From: Pampus argenteus
Taxonomy: Eukaryota; Chordata; Actinopteri; Scombriformes; Stromateidae
DNA length: 64,000 nucleotides
Direction: 5' to 3'
Assembly: GCA_036937835.1 (NCBI GenBank)
Contig: CM072877.1
Coordinates: 8,934,501 to 8,998,500 of the forward strand
The position numbers and the translations under genes are program-made. Shown here piece by piece: positions 13,832 through 25,605 of the stretch (its first letter is position 1; every line of letters starts with the position of its first letter). The notes beneath the pieces were generated by a model that saw only the letters and a program-made list of their open reading frames with translations, did no database searches and was not told where the DNA came from.

Positions 13832-14012
13832 ACCATGCAGGAGGATAATGTATTTAAACACACAGACAAGACGACCAAGGAGTTTTTATGGCCCGGTCGT
13901 GGAATGCTCTCGACGAGCCAATCCAATTACTTGACCTCAGTCTAAACGAGCGTGTGCTTCACTTGCTGGGGACCAGACTGAAGGCAAAAAAAAGCAAGCA
14001 AGCAAGTTACAA
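13832..14012 (+). mobile_element. Tc1-like transposase fragment (C-terminal part)
   Basis: The plus strand reads MQEDNVFKHTDKTTKEFLW, matching the Tc1 block around the second catalytic Asp (MQDNDPKHT...). In a shifted frame it continues into the region equivalent to SPDLNPIEH..HLLKTKLKA (here VLHLLGTRLKAKK). Frames are broken, the catalytic D-P-K-H-T is mutated and no inverted terminal repeats are recognised. It is a dead fragment abutting a second, opposite-strand Tc1-type relic. Confidence 0.65.
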
Positions 14013-14045
14013 AGTAGATGAATAAAAGACATTCATTGGCTTTGA

Positions 14046-14725
14046 AAGTATTCAGATCTCGTCATTTTATGCACACTTTGTTGTGGATTTAATTTAAAAT
14101 GGATCAAATGAACTCTGAGAATTAATCTACACACAATAACTCATAATGGCAAGAGAATAAGAGATAATCACAGAGAAAGTTTTTAGATATCTCTCATTTA
14201 GTTAAGTATTCAGAGCCTTTATTCACTACTTTTATAGAGGCATCTTTGGCAACTATTGTAGCTTCAAGTCTTCTTGGGTAAGTCTTTTCAATTTTTGGCC
14301 AGTTCTTCCTAGCAGAGTCTCTCAAGCTCAGTTATATTGGATGTTCTCTTAGGTTCAAGTCCAGGCTTTGGCAGGACTATTCAAGGACATTCAAAGACTT
14401 ACCCTGAAGGCCCTCAAGAGTTTTCTTGGCAGTAGGCTCATAGCTGTCGTTGTTGTGCCGAAAGCCATTGTCCCAATCTGATGTAGTGTCACTCTGAAAG
14501 CAGGTTTCCCTCAAGGACCTCTCTGTACTTGGCCACAATCATCCTTTCCTCAATTCTGACCAGTATCCCTTTAATCTCATAGCATGATGCTACCACCACC
14601 ACCATCATGCTTCACTTCACTGTGAGGTACCAGTCTGTTCATGGGCGTTACCTGTTGTTCGCCAGATGTAGAGTTCAATGTTTGTCTAATCGGACTAGAC
14701 AATATTTTTCAAATGCCTACTGTAT
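14046..14725 (-). mobile_element. decayed Tc1-like transposon, 3' half of transposase plus end
   Basis: AAGTATTCAGA, ACACAATAACTCATAATGGCA and TTCAAGTCTTCTTGGGTA match in order the end of a widespread fish Tc1-like element. The complementary strand then encodes a degenerate transposase C-terminus, including blocks equivalent to the catalytic region and GGGSIMLW (seen as CATAGCATGATGCTACCACCACC on the plus strand at 14577 onward). Homology ends near TTTGTCTAATCGGACTAGAC, so the N-terminal half is missing. Matching is from memory of the family. Confidence 0.75.
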
Positions 14726-14860
14726 GTCAAAAATGTTTGTGGTCATGTAATATTTTGAGTCAATCTAATTTAGAAGCGGAAATGAACAAGAGCAACACTC
14801 TACTACTTCCTAGAAATGCACAAGACATGCCATAAATACAAATAGAGTGTAGTCAACACA

Positions 14861-14895
14861 ACTATGTTGTTGCGACAACATGGCAACAACATAGT
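14861..14895. repeat. perfect inverted repeat, 13-bp arms
   Basis: ACTATGTTGTTGC and GCAACAACATAGT with a 9-nt loop that itself contains GACAACA. It lies about 140 bp beyond the end of the Tc1-like relic. Confidence 0.9.
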
Positions 14896-15945
14896 CAACA
14901 AAATAGCTGCATTTGAGCAGTTTAAAAAAAAGGAGAAGTTCATCTTAGTTTTGTGATTTGTTTTTTTTGTGCTTTCACAGCATCAGGATGTATGCTTGAG
15001 GTGTAACATACCCAGAGCTATTCATGATTTCTGCTAGGTTGAAAAATAATTTCCTAATTCTTGCTGATTTTGGTTCCTCTTTCTGCTATGACCTGAGAAT
15101 AGAAATCCACATTGCCTTCACGTACTCATACAACACAAGTGTCTGCTATCATAAATCGCCTTCTGTTGTTGTTGTTTTCTGTCACTCCCTCGCACAGAAT
15201 GGCAGTAATGTCACAGACCAACAATGGCACAGCTTCCTGTAAAACAACTGCCTATTCTTACATTAATTGAAATAAGAAGAAAGGGCCAGATGAGTTTCAA
15301 CAGGATCTTTGATGCATTTATATCTCCTTATATAGAATCATATACGTAATGTATGTTAATGTAAATCATAAAAGCAATAGCAGATCAGCAAAATCAGTCA
15401 ACAACTGACTACAGTACTTTATCATTGATTATTTCCTGCAAACACTGCAAACAGTTTGAACTGTGTTAAACTGTCTGACAAACTTTCACAAACGGTTTAA
15501 CCCTGCGTCTGTTTTTGCCGAGTCCTGAAAAAGAAAATAAAAAAAAAAATGGCAAAAGGAAATGACACTCTACTTCCATCATCATCATCCATCATGTCAG
15601 ATTATTCAGGTTCAGACATTGTCCACATTTGCCCAGATTTAGCGCACAACAGGAGACTGTCTGTGTCCAACGCATTCACATCTACAGGTGATGCGTTTGG
15701 TTTCGGCAAGGGGTGGGTAGTCTGTCCATCTTTTGTGTGGATTAAATTACTCTCATTACTCTTCTTTACTGTTGCACTTACAGTACACTAACGTAACGAG
15801 TTGTCATCAACTCGAGTAGCCACTTCACTGGTTGACTGCCTGACCCTCCTATAAACACACACACACACACACCCATTCCCATCCACTGAGCTCTATTTTA
15901 ATATTAATGTCTCAGCCCTACACAGAATGACAACTGGTAATATGC

Positions 15946-15965
15946 TTTTTTTTTTTTTTTTTTTT
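15946..15965. repeat. poly(T) run of 20
   Basis: Homopolymer next to a short CA array (15852-15873). It could be the tail of an unrecognised minus-strand retroelement. Confidence 0.9.
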
Positions 15966-18900
15966 GGTATATGGTTACAAAGATGTCTGCTTTAGTCTGA
16001 TCTGGTCTCCTTAGAGTGCAATTCAAGCAGTGGAGGTTGTCTGCAGCATGTGGGGACTGTGTTGCCTCGAGTTGAAAAAAATAAATAAAAATAATACACA
16101 AATGCCTTCTCAATTGAACTGACAATAACAAAAGTGAGGAACTCCTAGCAGTAGTTGCTGTGGCCCACCTGGAACTACTTGATGCCACTGATCACACAAA
16201 GCATCAAATACACAGAAACATTAGTGATGGTAATTAGTTTTTTTTTTTTAATAATACTCTTACTGCTTAAATAATCTCTTTGTTCAGATGGGCACAATAG
16301 TTCAGAAAATGCAACATGTCACCTGCATGAATGTGGAAGCAATATGGACCCAGGGAGGAAGAATGGGAGGAATGTGGGTCCTTAGATGCAGGGGGGGAGA
16401 AATCATGCCTTCAGTAATCACAACACAGATGTTTCAAGGACCTTTTCGTTTGACGGATGTCAGAGCTCATGTAGGGAAACATAAAACAGTCATCTTCAGG
16501 AGAGACAATAAGTCTTTGCAACAGCAGTTTAGTTTAGTTTGAGCGAGGAGGGTCAGAGGTCAGAAGCATCAACTTCTCCCTTCAAAAATTTCCTTTCGCT
16601 TTTCAGCACATCTCACAAGTTGTAGAATAACTTTGGGATGAACATGTTTTTGCAGTCCTGTTCAATCTATCAATCAGAAGGTAATTCTTGCGCTGCTTCC
16701 CCCGGTTACTGAAGAAACCGCTGAGCTCCTGAGAACAATGCTGCTCCCATATCTGGAGTGCCGGTGTGTCATTACCATAGTGACACAATATTATCCACTG
16801 AAAAGTAACACGGCTATATCTAAAGATGAGAGAGAAAAACAAACAAACAAAAAAACTGATGTTGAATGTTTTGGAAAGAAAATCTTACTGGAGCTAACTT
16901 TTATCTTTCATCTACTATTTTATCTACTATTATCTCTTGCAGAGTAGTTAGGCAAGTATGCAAAGGGAAAGTTTCTATTCTTCTTACTCAGCGTTATCTC
17001 TTTGCTTTCTTCTCCTGTATCTTATCTCTTCCTGTCACCTCCATTTCTTACTTCTCTCCTCTTTTTTTTCTAACCCTCTGCAGCAGGCATTCTTAGGGTG
17101 AAATGTTGCATAATTGTGCCTTCAGACATGCAAAAACGGGAGAGCTGCAACTTGATTTTTGACAAAATACAGTTATTTGTTACTCAAGATATGGGTAAAA
17201 GGTAGTGTTGTCTTGCTTTAAAATTTAATTTGTCAAATCCCATCCGACTAATTCTTAGAGACTCCGAAGGTCTTTAATTTCTTCTTTTCCTGGTCTTCAA
17301 AATATGTAGCAAGGAATCAAGTATGGTGTGTTATCAACATAAATGTTGACAACAATTATGAACTATCTACAGGCCTCGATTCAATAATAATAATTTATCT
17401 TCATATATATATATATCAGTATATAGGTCAGTTAAATCACTGAGCTAATCTAAATACAGAAGTGTAAATGGGTCAAAGACCCCAGAGGTATGTGGCAGGG
17501 GGCGGTGGTAAATAAACAGTGTTCTCGCTCTCTGGTGTGAATACACAAATAAACACCCTCAAACACTCAGACACACAATCACACATGCAAACGAGTAACA
17601 CTTGAGACGCAGATAAGTATTGATTAGGTAACATCAAAAGCACAACGGCAGCTTCAGCTTCACTCGCAACTTTGTGATGTGATCACATATCTCTACTGCA
17701 TGTTGAAATTTGGGTGAAAGGGAAAGGCTGGGGGGATTATCAGAACTCGTGTGAGGATGAAGATTATCCAGATCAGATTTCATGCTAATCCAGCCAATTG
17801 TTCTTGTTTGTTTTTCGTTTCCTAAACACAGATCATAATTTGTCATAAAAGTGGCAATTAATGATCTTTTTTTTTTCCTTATCTTAGTTATTATCTGGTC
17901 CCTAAACACTGCAGTCTTTGTCACTGCTAACTCTATAGTATATAGGGAAGGTGACCTACAGTACCAGTGATGAGCATGGGAGATTCATCCAATCTTACCA
18001 CAGTTGTACCCCCCACTGTGCAGGCATCCCAACTAACCAGTGCAGCAACAAATTGACAAGAACCCTTATCTGACCTTATTCCCACCTGGCAAACTACGTC
18101 CCTTGAAACATATGACCAAGTATGTTTCTTATCCCACGACGTGCAGCTTCAGTTGCATTTATACCACCTCGTGCACTTCACAGCAATGCATATGATTGTT
18201 TCACAAGATAACACTCTTCATTATTCATTTTTTTCTTTTTTGCAAGTGTCACACCTTTTACCAGAGTTCAGTGAAAGTTAAGATAGTTCATGTAATTGTC
18301 CCTGTGTCCAGGGCACAACATGGTGTAATGACTACTGCTGGTAGTAGACCAGCATCGAGGCGTATACTTTGGAAAGATGCCCGACACCACAAGAAATGTT
18401 TGAGGACTATCAAATCAATACGCTGCTGGCCCTGGTCATCATGTTTTATCATGTTGGATGATGAAGTGATGCTGGGTAACGTGTTGTAAAGCTTTTTGGT
18501 AAGAGGGGAAGAGATTCAATGAAGAAAAAGGAAATCCAAATTCCAAAAACACATTCTCTAAATGCAGATCAGCGTGGAAAATCAACACAGATGTCAAACG
18601 TTTACTCCCGGACGCAACGCCCGCTTGTTGTTTTTTTCTCCCCCCCCCCCCCTGCTCACTCCCTTCCACAAATATTGTTCCAATCCCAGAGTTTGATAAA
18701 GATCCCCAGCTACGAGTCCCCCCCCCTTCTCCACCTACATCACCTCCACCTCCTCCCCCCCACGTTTCCCCGGTTTCAACCTCTACAGGCGCACAAAATA
18801 ACGGTGCGCAGATTCACTCATCTGCTTCTGCCATCAGAGCGTTTATATCTGAACTTTCTCGCCGCGTCTACGTGGCAGGTAAACTGCGATGATGTGAATA

Positions 18901-19021
18901 TCCCCCCCACATCCAGCATGCACAAAAAGACGCACTAAGATAAAAACTTTTTTTTTCTATAGATACTACAGTTGTTTATGTATACGTGTTCAGGATACAG
19001 GGTAATAAATAGCATACTTAC

Positions 19022-19440
19022 AGCGGGCTTGTCCAGTGAGTGCAGTAGGTAGGTAGGTAGCTTACTCCCTGACCGGTTCCTGGCTGTCCCGAGTCAAGTT
19101 GGATTCGGGGACCCTGATAATTCCTCCTGGAGACTCCTGCGCAACTCTTGTGTCAAAGTCGCAGCAGCGTAATATAAGACTCCAAATCCAATATACACCC
19201 AGGTAACCCTTTCATTGTATGTCCGAGCAGAAAAGCAATATGTCCGGCTTTACCTTCCACCCACCACCAGTATGTCGTGGTTTTTTAAAACTTGTTTTAT
19301 TGATTTTTTTTTTTTTTCCCTCCCAGATGAAGTTGCCTTGATGCTCTCTGCTCAGTCTCCGTGCCTCTCTGCGCTGGTGCTGCAGCTCCGCCAAGCTCTC
19401 TCTGTTTCTGACCAACAGACTGCCGCACACACTCTACAGG
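19022..19440 (-). other. lpar1: probable untranslated first exon of lpar1
   Basis: Read on the minus strand, this CpG-containing stretch ends in CCCGCT|GTAAGTATG, a near-perfect donor with GT at 19021-19020. It precedes lpar1 on the same strand with no other gene between, and lpar1 genes usually have non-coding 5' exons separated from the coding exon by a long intron. The upstream edge (TSS) is a guess, placed just inside the CRE palindrome at 19461. No conserved protein is encoded; several short frames are open but look like chance. Assignment to lpar1 is inferred from position and strand. It could instead belong to an unannotated non-coding transcript. Confidence 0.5.
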
Positions 19441-19460
19441 AGAGGACCTTTGTCTGCACA

Positions 19461-19468
19461 TGACGTCA
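19461..19468. promoter_or_regulatory. perfect CRE palindrome TGACGTCA
   Basis: An exact 8-bp cAMP-response element sits at the upstream edge of the CpG-rich segment, just 5' (minus sense) of the putative lpar1 first exon and next to a CA/CT microsatellite. CREB/ATF family proteins bind this site when unmethylated. The location is seen; the function is inferred. Confidence 0.6.
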
Positions 19469-19469
19469 C

Positions 19470-19503
19470 TCACACACACACACACTCTCTCTCTCTCTCT
19501 CTC
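19470..19503. repeat. CA/CT compound microsatellite beside the CRE
   Basis: CA units then CT units directly upstream (minus sense) of the putative lpar1 promoter. Confidence 0.95.
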
Positions 19504-19629
19504 TGACATATTTAAGTCTGCAGTAAGATCTCTTGCAAGTTTCAATGCCAAACATTTGACAAAAAGGTGATATTTCCCTGCATTCACCCAAACATTTCCT
19601 CGAATAATTGTAATATCTCTTAAAACTGA

Positions 19630-19644
19630 AAACCCTAACCCTAA
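19630..19644. repeat. short interstitial telomere-like repeat
   Basis: AACCCTAACCCTAAC, two and a half CCCTAA units. Confidence 0.85.
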
Positions 19645-19811
19645 CTTCACTGCCAACAAGGGCAGTTATTTTGTTTCTTTCTCTCCCACAAATAAGATAA
19701 GAATGAAATAACCTGTTGAAACATTTCTTGTAGTGTTAGCAGTTGAGTTGTTTCTTTTTCCCCTTCACTGCCTAATTGGAAACACATTTTTTTTTCTTCC
19801 AGTAACTTGTT

Positions 19812-19893
19812 AAGAGAGAGAGAGAGAGAGAGAGACAGGAAAGGAGAGAGCTGGAGTGAAGGAGAGAGAGAGAGAGAGAAAAAAAGAAAGAAA
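19812..19893. repeat. GA-rich microsatellite
   Basis: GA arrays separated by CAGGAAAG and CTGGAGTGAAG, ending in AAAG units. Confidence 0.9.
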
Positions 19894-20461
19894 GTGTGAG
19901 AGTGACACCGTGGGACTCAAAGACATATTGTATTCCTTACCAATTAACCTTCCACATAATATATTGGAAATATGTCCCCTTGTCTGCAGGTATGCCCACG
20001 TGAAGTTAAAACCTCCTCATATGTAGCTCTCAGGTTATGAGGAAGTATTTTGGTAGGGACAGTTATGTCTGAAAACTTTGCACCATCTGTGAACACTTAG
20101 CGAGGTGTTTAAACCAACCACTGTCGACCGTCGAATGAAATGCAAGTGTTAATGTCATGATACACGGAACAATATGAGGTTGTCTTGTTTGTCTCATTAA
20201 GTCAAATGTGTCAACGCCGTTGAATATTATTATTATTGTAGAACCCATTTTCAAGGAAGACAATGTTGCCTCCCACTCCTCCGAATATTACCCAACGCTC
20301 ATACATTATGCATGCATGTCATGTTTCACAATCGGGCAGCATCTTTCAAAGCCAGGAGAGTTATCCAATTCTGCATCTAGGACACCTTTTAAATTATGAC
20401 AAAAATCCACACAAGTAGCGGTGAATAAATGTCAACCAGCCAGTTACCACCATTAGAGCGT

Positions 20462-20492
20462 GCTTGTGTCAGGCTTGTGTCAGGCTTGTGTC
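20462..20492 (+). repeat. 12-bp tandem repeat, about 2.5 copies
   Basis: GCTTGTGTCAGG repeated, then GCTTGTGTC. Confidence 0.85.
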
Positions 20493-20499
20493 CCATACA

Positions 20500-20875
20500 T
20501 CCTTTTGGTTCTTCTTTGTCCTTTAAGAGGCAATATTGTGCACGTTTACATGTCTATATTTTTATTTTTATTTTGGTGCACTATTGGAATATCTTTGCAT
20601 GATTTACAGGTCAAAAAACTCCTTAACCAAAGTATACTGGCTCTTTACGCAGCCCCCCTCCCGATCAGCCTACTCTGTTCTGATTGGTTAGCTTCCGAAA
20701 GCAGTGTCATGGCGAATTACCTCATTACAAACCATGAAACAAAGTATATGTTTGTAGTATTTCACTACTTTCTCATTCATTTGCTTGAAATGTGAACTCC
20801 TTAATCCGACATAACAGTATATGAATAGAAAAGAAAAAAAAGAAGAAAAATCATAATATGTCTCCTTTAAAGTGG
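20500..20875 (+). repeat. possible interspersed repeat
   Basis: GCCTACTCTGTTCTGATTGGTTAGC and the end ATCATAATATGTCTCCTTTAAAG resemble a dispersed element of many fish genomes (...ATTATATGTCCCCTTTAA). The match is partial and from memory. Confidence 0.35.
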
Positions 20876-22105
20876 AGAGAACAGCATAATATTGTGTGAC
20901 CTTTTGAAGTTCCTAAAGAGAAGATCATGTTGTATGTTATCATTTGTAGCGCCTCGCACATTTGAGGACGGGGGGAAGGAATGAGTGGAACCACACTGAA
21001 TATGCAGGGACAGGGGGGGAAATCTGTTTGCTTTGAGCGATTTGTCAAAATACTTGCATGACCGCTATGCTACATTTGTGCTCTTGTTGTGATAGAAGCT
21101 CCTCTATTTCACACAAGTCTAACAGACCAAATTTAAACCGTGGTGTCCCACAGTGGAAAGCAAATATCTACCAGTTGGCCAAGGGAGAATCCCATCTACT
21201 GTATGAGGGCGAGACTCAGGCTCACATGGCTTCAGGCAGATGTATGCCTGTTTGTTTACTCTGTGTTGCTGTTTATATTTGATAATCACGAACTGCCCTT
21301 TAATTTTGAATATGGACTCAGTTATTCTCCAACAACGCCGCAAGATAAAACACATTTAAAAAGGGCATAGCAACTGGTAATATTCATAAAGCCTGTCATG
21401 TACTTGCCAAAAACTTTTGCGTTGTGAAAAGTGATATATTTTTTATTTTTTTGTTTTTCTTACTGCAAGTGCTATGCAGTCCAAGGACAATGACATCTGT
21501 CTGTTAACTGTAGACTTTAGTGTTTCAGACAAGGTTGCACATCTCCACAACAGGAGGTGGGAATTGACGTTGGAGAGTGAATGGAAATGTGTTGTGAATG
21601 GAAATATAGAAGAAAGTATGGGTCTGTTAATAATTAAGTGTTAATAGGAGCCATGTTCTTCTGTTTGGCAATGAGACTGTTTATGTCTAGTAACCTTGCC
21701 CATTTAAATATATCTGTGTGCAGGAAGTAAAAGATTGGAAGGTCTTCACGAGGTTCCTGTCACTGTTTTTTGGCATTGGGTGGGGTTTGGACTGGGCTGA
21801 GTCCTGAGAAGAATCTCTTCTCAAATACTGTAGTGTTCTGAATCTTCTTGTTCCTTTAATCATTTTCGTCATCTGAATCATCTTCATTGGGAGTTAATTG
21901 GATCCGGGGATTCTTTGGATCCAGCATCTAGCAGCCGTCACTGGCATTACACTTCCAAGATACTTCTGCATTGGCTTCAGCCTCAAGCTGTGGTAGTTAC
22001 TGCTTGGTTCTCCTAATTAAAGTAATTCAAGAAAGAAAGAACGGTCATATCAGTCTCAGTCATGAAGTCCATTTACCTAAGACACTTGTATCCTATTTGT
22101 TGTGG

Positions 22106-22141
22106 CTTTATCCACACTTCATGGGTGAAGTGTGGATAAAG
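22106..22141. repeat. perfect inverted repeat, 16-bp arms, 4-nt loop
   Basis: CTTTATCCACACTTCA at 22106-22121 and its exact reverse complement at 22126-22141, separated by TGGG. A single-copy stem-loop of this quality is rare in the window. No gene or transposon terminus is recognised around it. Confidence 0.95.
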
Positions 22142-24164
22142 TAAGCCAAGTGAGTTTTATAATGTGTCACGCCTGTAGTTGTGCACCATCTGGCAACATT
22201 TACTGAGTTGTTTGTAGTAAACAAACCAACACAATTGCAAGTATGGTGGGGAAGAGAACACAAAACTATGTATGCCTCAAATACTCCAGAGTGTGTAAAG
22301 GGATATTCACCTAACCATAACCCATAATTTAACCTATGAACTATCGCTGCTCCTACATGAGGTTGTTCAGATGCTTAGATAGAGGCACTCTTAACATACA
22401 GATGTCCATTTTTAGTGAAACATTATAACCATGACTGGAAATATTCTTAACAAAACAGACATTTTGCAAATAATTTTACACACATACATTTACAGCGTGG
22501 ACATGTGCAGTAATATGGCACAGCGAACGACTGGAGGAGCAATGTTGTTTGTTTATAGTGCGCAACTGTGAAAACACTTTGTGTTTCACGTTTACTGTAG
22601 GTCTATTCGCCTTTTAAAGGCGTGTAGCGAGGTCCCGCTTCATGTGACATTTAGTTGTGTAGATAAGGGAGGCTTGACATTTTGCATGTGTGTATTTAAG
22701 CAGTCAAAATGTCCCTTCCGTAAGCATGAACTGAACCACAGATCAACTCCAGCTCTAGCTCCCTATACAAAAGTCATTTAAATAATGTTTTTGAGCATTG
22801 AGAGAAGCATAAGAATCAATTTGACAGAGTCGGTCCATGTTGGTGGTGAGAGTGAAGGTTCAATTAGAGAGAAAGCGAGAGTTAAGGGAGTCACAGACAC
22901 ATTGATAGCGGAGAGAAGGAGAGAGGCACAAGGGAGGTTTCAAGGGAGAGTTAGATTTCAGTAGTGGAGCCAGAGACTAAAAGAAAGCAAGGGGTTAGGT
23001 AGGGTGAAATAGAGTAAAATGGGGGAAAAAAAAGGAGATGGTCTAAAAGAGGGAAAAGGCCAAGACAGGAAGATGATATCACAAAGTAAACAACACTCAT
23101 AGTAGGGAATCATGAATCTTACATTTATATTTAAGAACATATTGCCACTGTCATCTCAAACAAAGTAATGCATGATCTCAAATTAGGGTCTAGTGAGCAG
23201 GTTTCTGCAGTTCTAATGTTAATTAGTGCTAAGCAAAAAAAATAAAATATTTTTTCTAAAATTTCCTTTTCACAAAGTTAGCAATGTATTGTAGTGAATC
23301 CCAGGTTCTTTAAACATACACCTTGTATTTCCTATCTTCTCATCTCCCTTCCTCTCATGATTACTACAGTATCCGACAGCCTAAAACTACACAGACCAGA
23401 TGATGACAGCCAGACTGTCTGTGTGCGTGCGTCCTGGTCACCATCTTTCTCTCTGTTATTGTCAGAGCAGAAAAGAGTTATGAGGAGATGACAGATCAGA
23501 CATGGTGACGTCCTTTGTCTCAGGTGGTGATACGTGGTAATTGCTTCTCTCTGCTGATGACTGTCTCGGTGATGTGAAGTGTTTCTTTTGTAATGGACTC
23601 TTCCCTGCAGTTACTCTAAATGAAAAGAGTCTACAGCTTAGCTGTTGTTATCATTGCAGCAGCCCTAATTATTTTTTTATCAGCAGAAAAAAAACCCAAC
23701 ATGGCCAGATGAACAATTCTCTTTTCCTCCCATTATGTGTGCATGCACATTATATATATAGTCAAATAAAGGCAGTCATGCAACCAGGTAAGCAAACAGG
23801 CAGCCACACAGTACTTACAGAGAACGAAGCAATCAGGCATGTAAGCACACACACACACACGCACACAACACACAGGTCTGTTATGTGACAACTGTTTATT
23901 GTTGCATCAGTGAGGTCAATGAGGTCTAGTGTTTATAGTGGTACAGGCTTACATACTGTGGAATCAGGTTCAATATACCGTGTGTGTGTGTCTACAGTTG
24001 TATATGGATTTAAGCTGTTTTTTAAACCCTCTTCGTTGGACCTCAGCTGTTTCTACCCATATAGACATATTTTTTAAATCCCTTCCCAATTTGTCTGTTT
24101 AGCATCTTTTATTTTTTTCCAAAAAGGTGATTGAGTGACTTAATATTTGGTCAGAAATAGCATC

Positions 24165-24355
24165 CATCTACCCATTTTCTGGCGTTTATCTGCACAGGCA
24201 AAGTATACCAGGATCCTTCTTTCTATCCATGTCAGCCAGCAATTCCTGGTAGATCCCAATTAGTCCCTAGACCACAGGACTGTACTTGATGTGGTCTAAA
24301 ATGTGCCCTGGGGTCGCCTCCCAGCTGGAAATACCAGTTGTATATCCACATGGAG
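24165..24355. mobile_element. decayed non-LTR retrotransposon-like fragment
   Basis: CATCTACCCATTTTCTGGCG...CAATTCCTGGTAGATCCCAA...GTGCCCTGGGGTCGCCTCCCAG follows the order of a very common fish Rex/RTE-type 3' segment (CATCCATC...TCCTGGGGGATCCC...GTGTCCTGGGTC...CTCCTCCCAG). It is strongly diverged, and the assignment is from memory. Confidence 0.45.
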
Positions 24356-24932
24356 GGTCATCTTATGAAGGATAGCATAAATCATGAATACTAATAAGTT
24401 ACATTAAATTAAATCCAAAGTGTAATTATGGCATAATTATTATGCAGAGGTTAATCAGAGATTTAATCAACAGCATATCAATACATCTCAGTTTTAAGCA
24501 CCAAAATGAGCAGTATAGAGTGCACAGGAAAGAGATGTGAAAAGAAGATTTTTAATAAGGCAGTTGCTATAGCACCAAGATAAGTGTTAAAAAAACCCTG
24601 AAAACAGTCCATATTGTATTGCATATTACATACAGTCATATGATTCTTATCTGCTCTCCGGAAGATTAGATTGTAGACACAGAAACCCATTTTCAAAACT
24701 GTCCATGACCTATGATGCTAATCTGGCCCTTCACAGTTGGTACATTTGTATTATTGCATACCTTCTAATTCAAAGCAGGTCATGAGCTATGCTAGGATGC
24801 TAATGTAGCCCCCACTAGAGCAGTGCAGCATGGAAAAGCCATTACAGCTGACAGAAAGGCCTTTTATTTGGAGAACTGAGCTCAGGTTCACATCAGGAAC
24901 CAATTACCTTCAACTGCTTTCCTACAGAAAGC

Positions 24933-25430
24933 ACCCCCCCCCCCCCCCCCCCCCACCCCCCTCCTCAAACCTCCACCTTCTTCTGTGTCCATCCCCCACT
25001 TCTCTCCTCTTCTTTCTCCCTCCATCCCCTCCCCGGCCAACACCTACATCTCTATATAGGTCTCCTTTCCTTTGCTCTCATTCCTTTCTGCTTCTCCCTA
25101 GCTGGCACCTCACTCTTTAGCCAACCCTCCTTTTCCTTCCTGTCTCCCTTTCTATCTGCTTTCACTCTTTTCTCCTCCACCCTTTCCTGCCCAGCTTACC
25201 TTACTTTTTTTTATATATATATATATATATTTTTTTTTTTTGCCCTTATTTTTCCCACTTTTTGAAAATTCTCACCACCTCATTCCTCTTATAACCTTTT
25301 GTTGCCCCCTTGCCCGCCTCTTTCTGCTCCCTCCCCTTGCTTTTATCCCTTTATTCGCTGAAACTCTTGCTCCCACTGCCTCTCACCAAGTTCTCTCTGT
25401 CTCTTTTCTTCTCGCTTCTCAAGGAAAATT
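24933..25430 (+). repeat. poly(C) run and 500-bp pyrimidine-rich tract
   Basis: About 21 C with one A near the end, then CT-rich sequence containing a TA/poly(T) island at 25211-25240. Confidence 0.8.
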
Positions 25431-25576
25431 TCACTCAAAAAAGGCTGGGATTAAAGCTATAATAAGTAACCATCATTAATAACCAATCAATCATTAATCA
25501 CACATCGCCAAATTTAACAGTCTCCAATTTTGCAACTAAGTGATGCATCAAAGAAGCAAAATTAATCAAGTCATCA

Positions 25577-25605
25577 ATTTTATTTATTTTTTAAATAAAT
25601 AAAAT
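25577..25605. repeat. AT-only perfect hairpin, 13-bp arms
   Basis: ATTTTATTTATTT, TTT loop, AAATAAATAAAAT. AT-only composition makes chance formation more likely than for the 22.1-kb hairpin. Confidence 0.85.

Larger units (their letters stand above)
5818..19021 (-). other. lpar1: lpar1 5' intronic region
   Basis: This lies between the main coding exon and the probable untranslated first exon near 19.0-19.4 kb. I found no coding exon in it. It carries many CA/GT arrays (6.4-8.6 kb), a TA array at 9.3 kb, a long pyrimidine-rich stretch at 10.85-11.45 kb, two Tc1-like relics at 13.8-14.7 kb, short hairpins and a 20-T run at 15.95 kb. Further small untranslated exons could be hidden here and cannot be recognised by eye. 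Confidence 0.55.
18590..19470. promoter_or_regulatory. CpG-rich promoter-like segment
   Basis: CpG dinucleotides are clearly denser here than in the surrounding AT-rich, CpG-poor sequence: clusters such as CCCGGACGCAACGCCCGC near 18608 and CTCGCCGCGTCTACGTGGC near 18858, plus many more to 19470. Coincidence with a strong minus-strand splice donor and a CRE suggests the lpar1 promoter. A CAG|GTAAAC donor-like site on the plus strand near 18880 leaves room for divergent transcription. Confidence 0.55.

Noticed and set aside
14330..14360. GGTTCAAGTCC resembling a tRNA T-arm
   Set aside because: Part of the conserved Tc1-like element sequence; no A-box, acceptor stem or anticodon arm at tRNA spacing.
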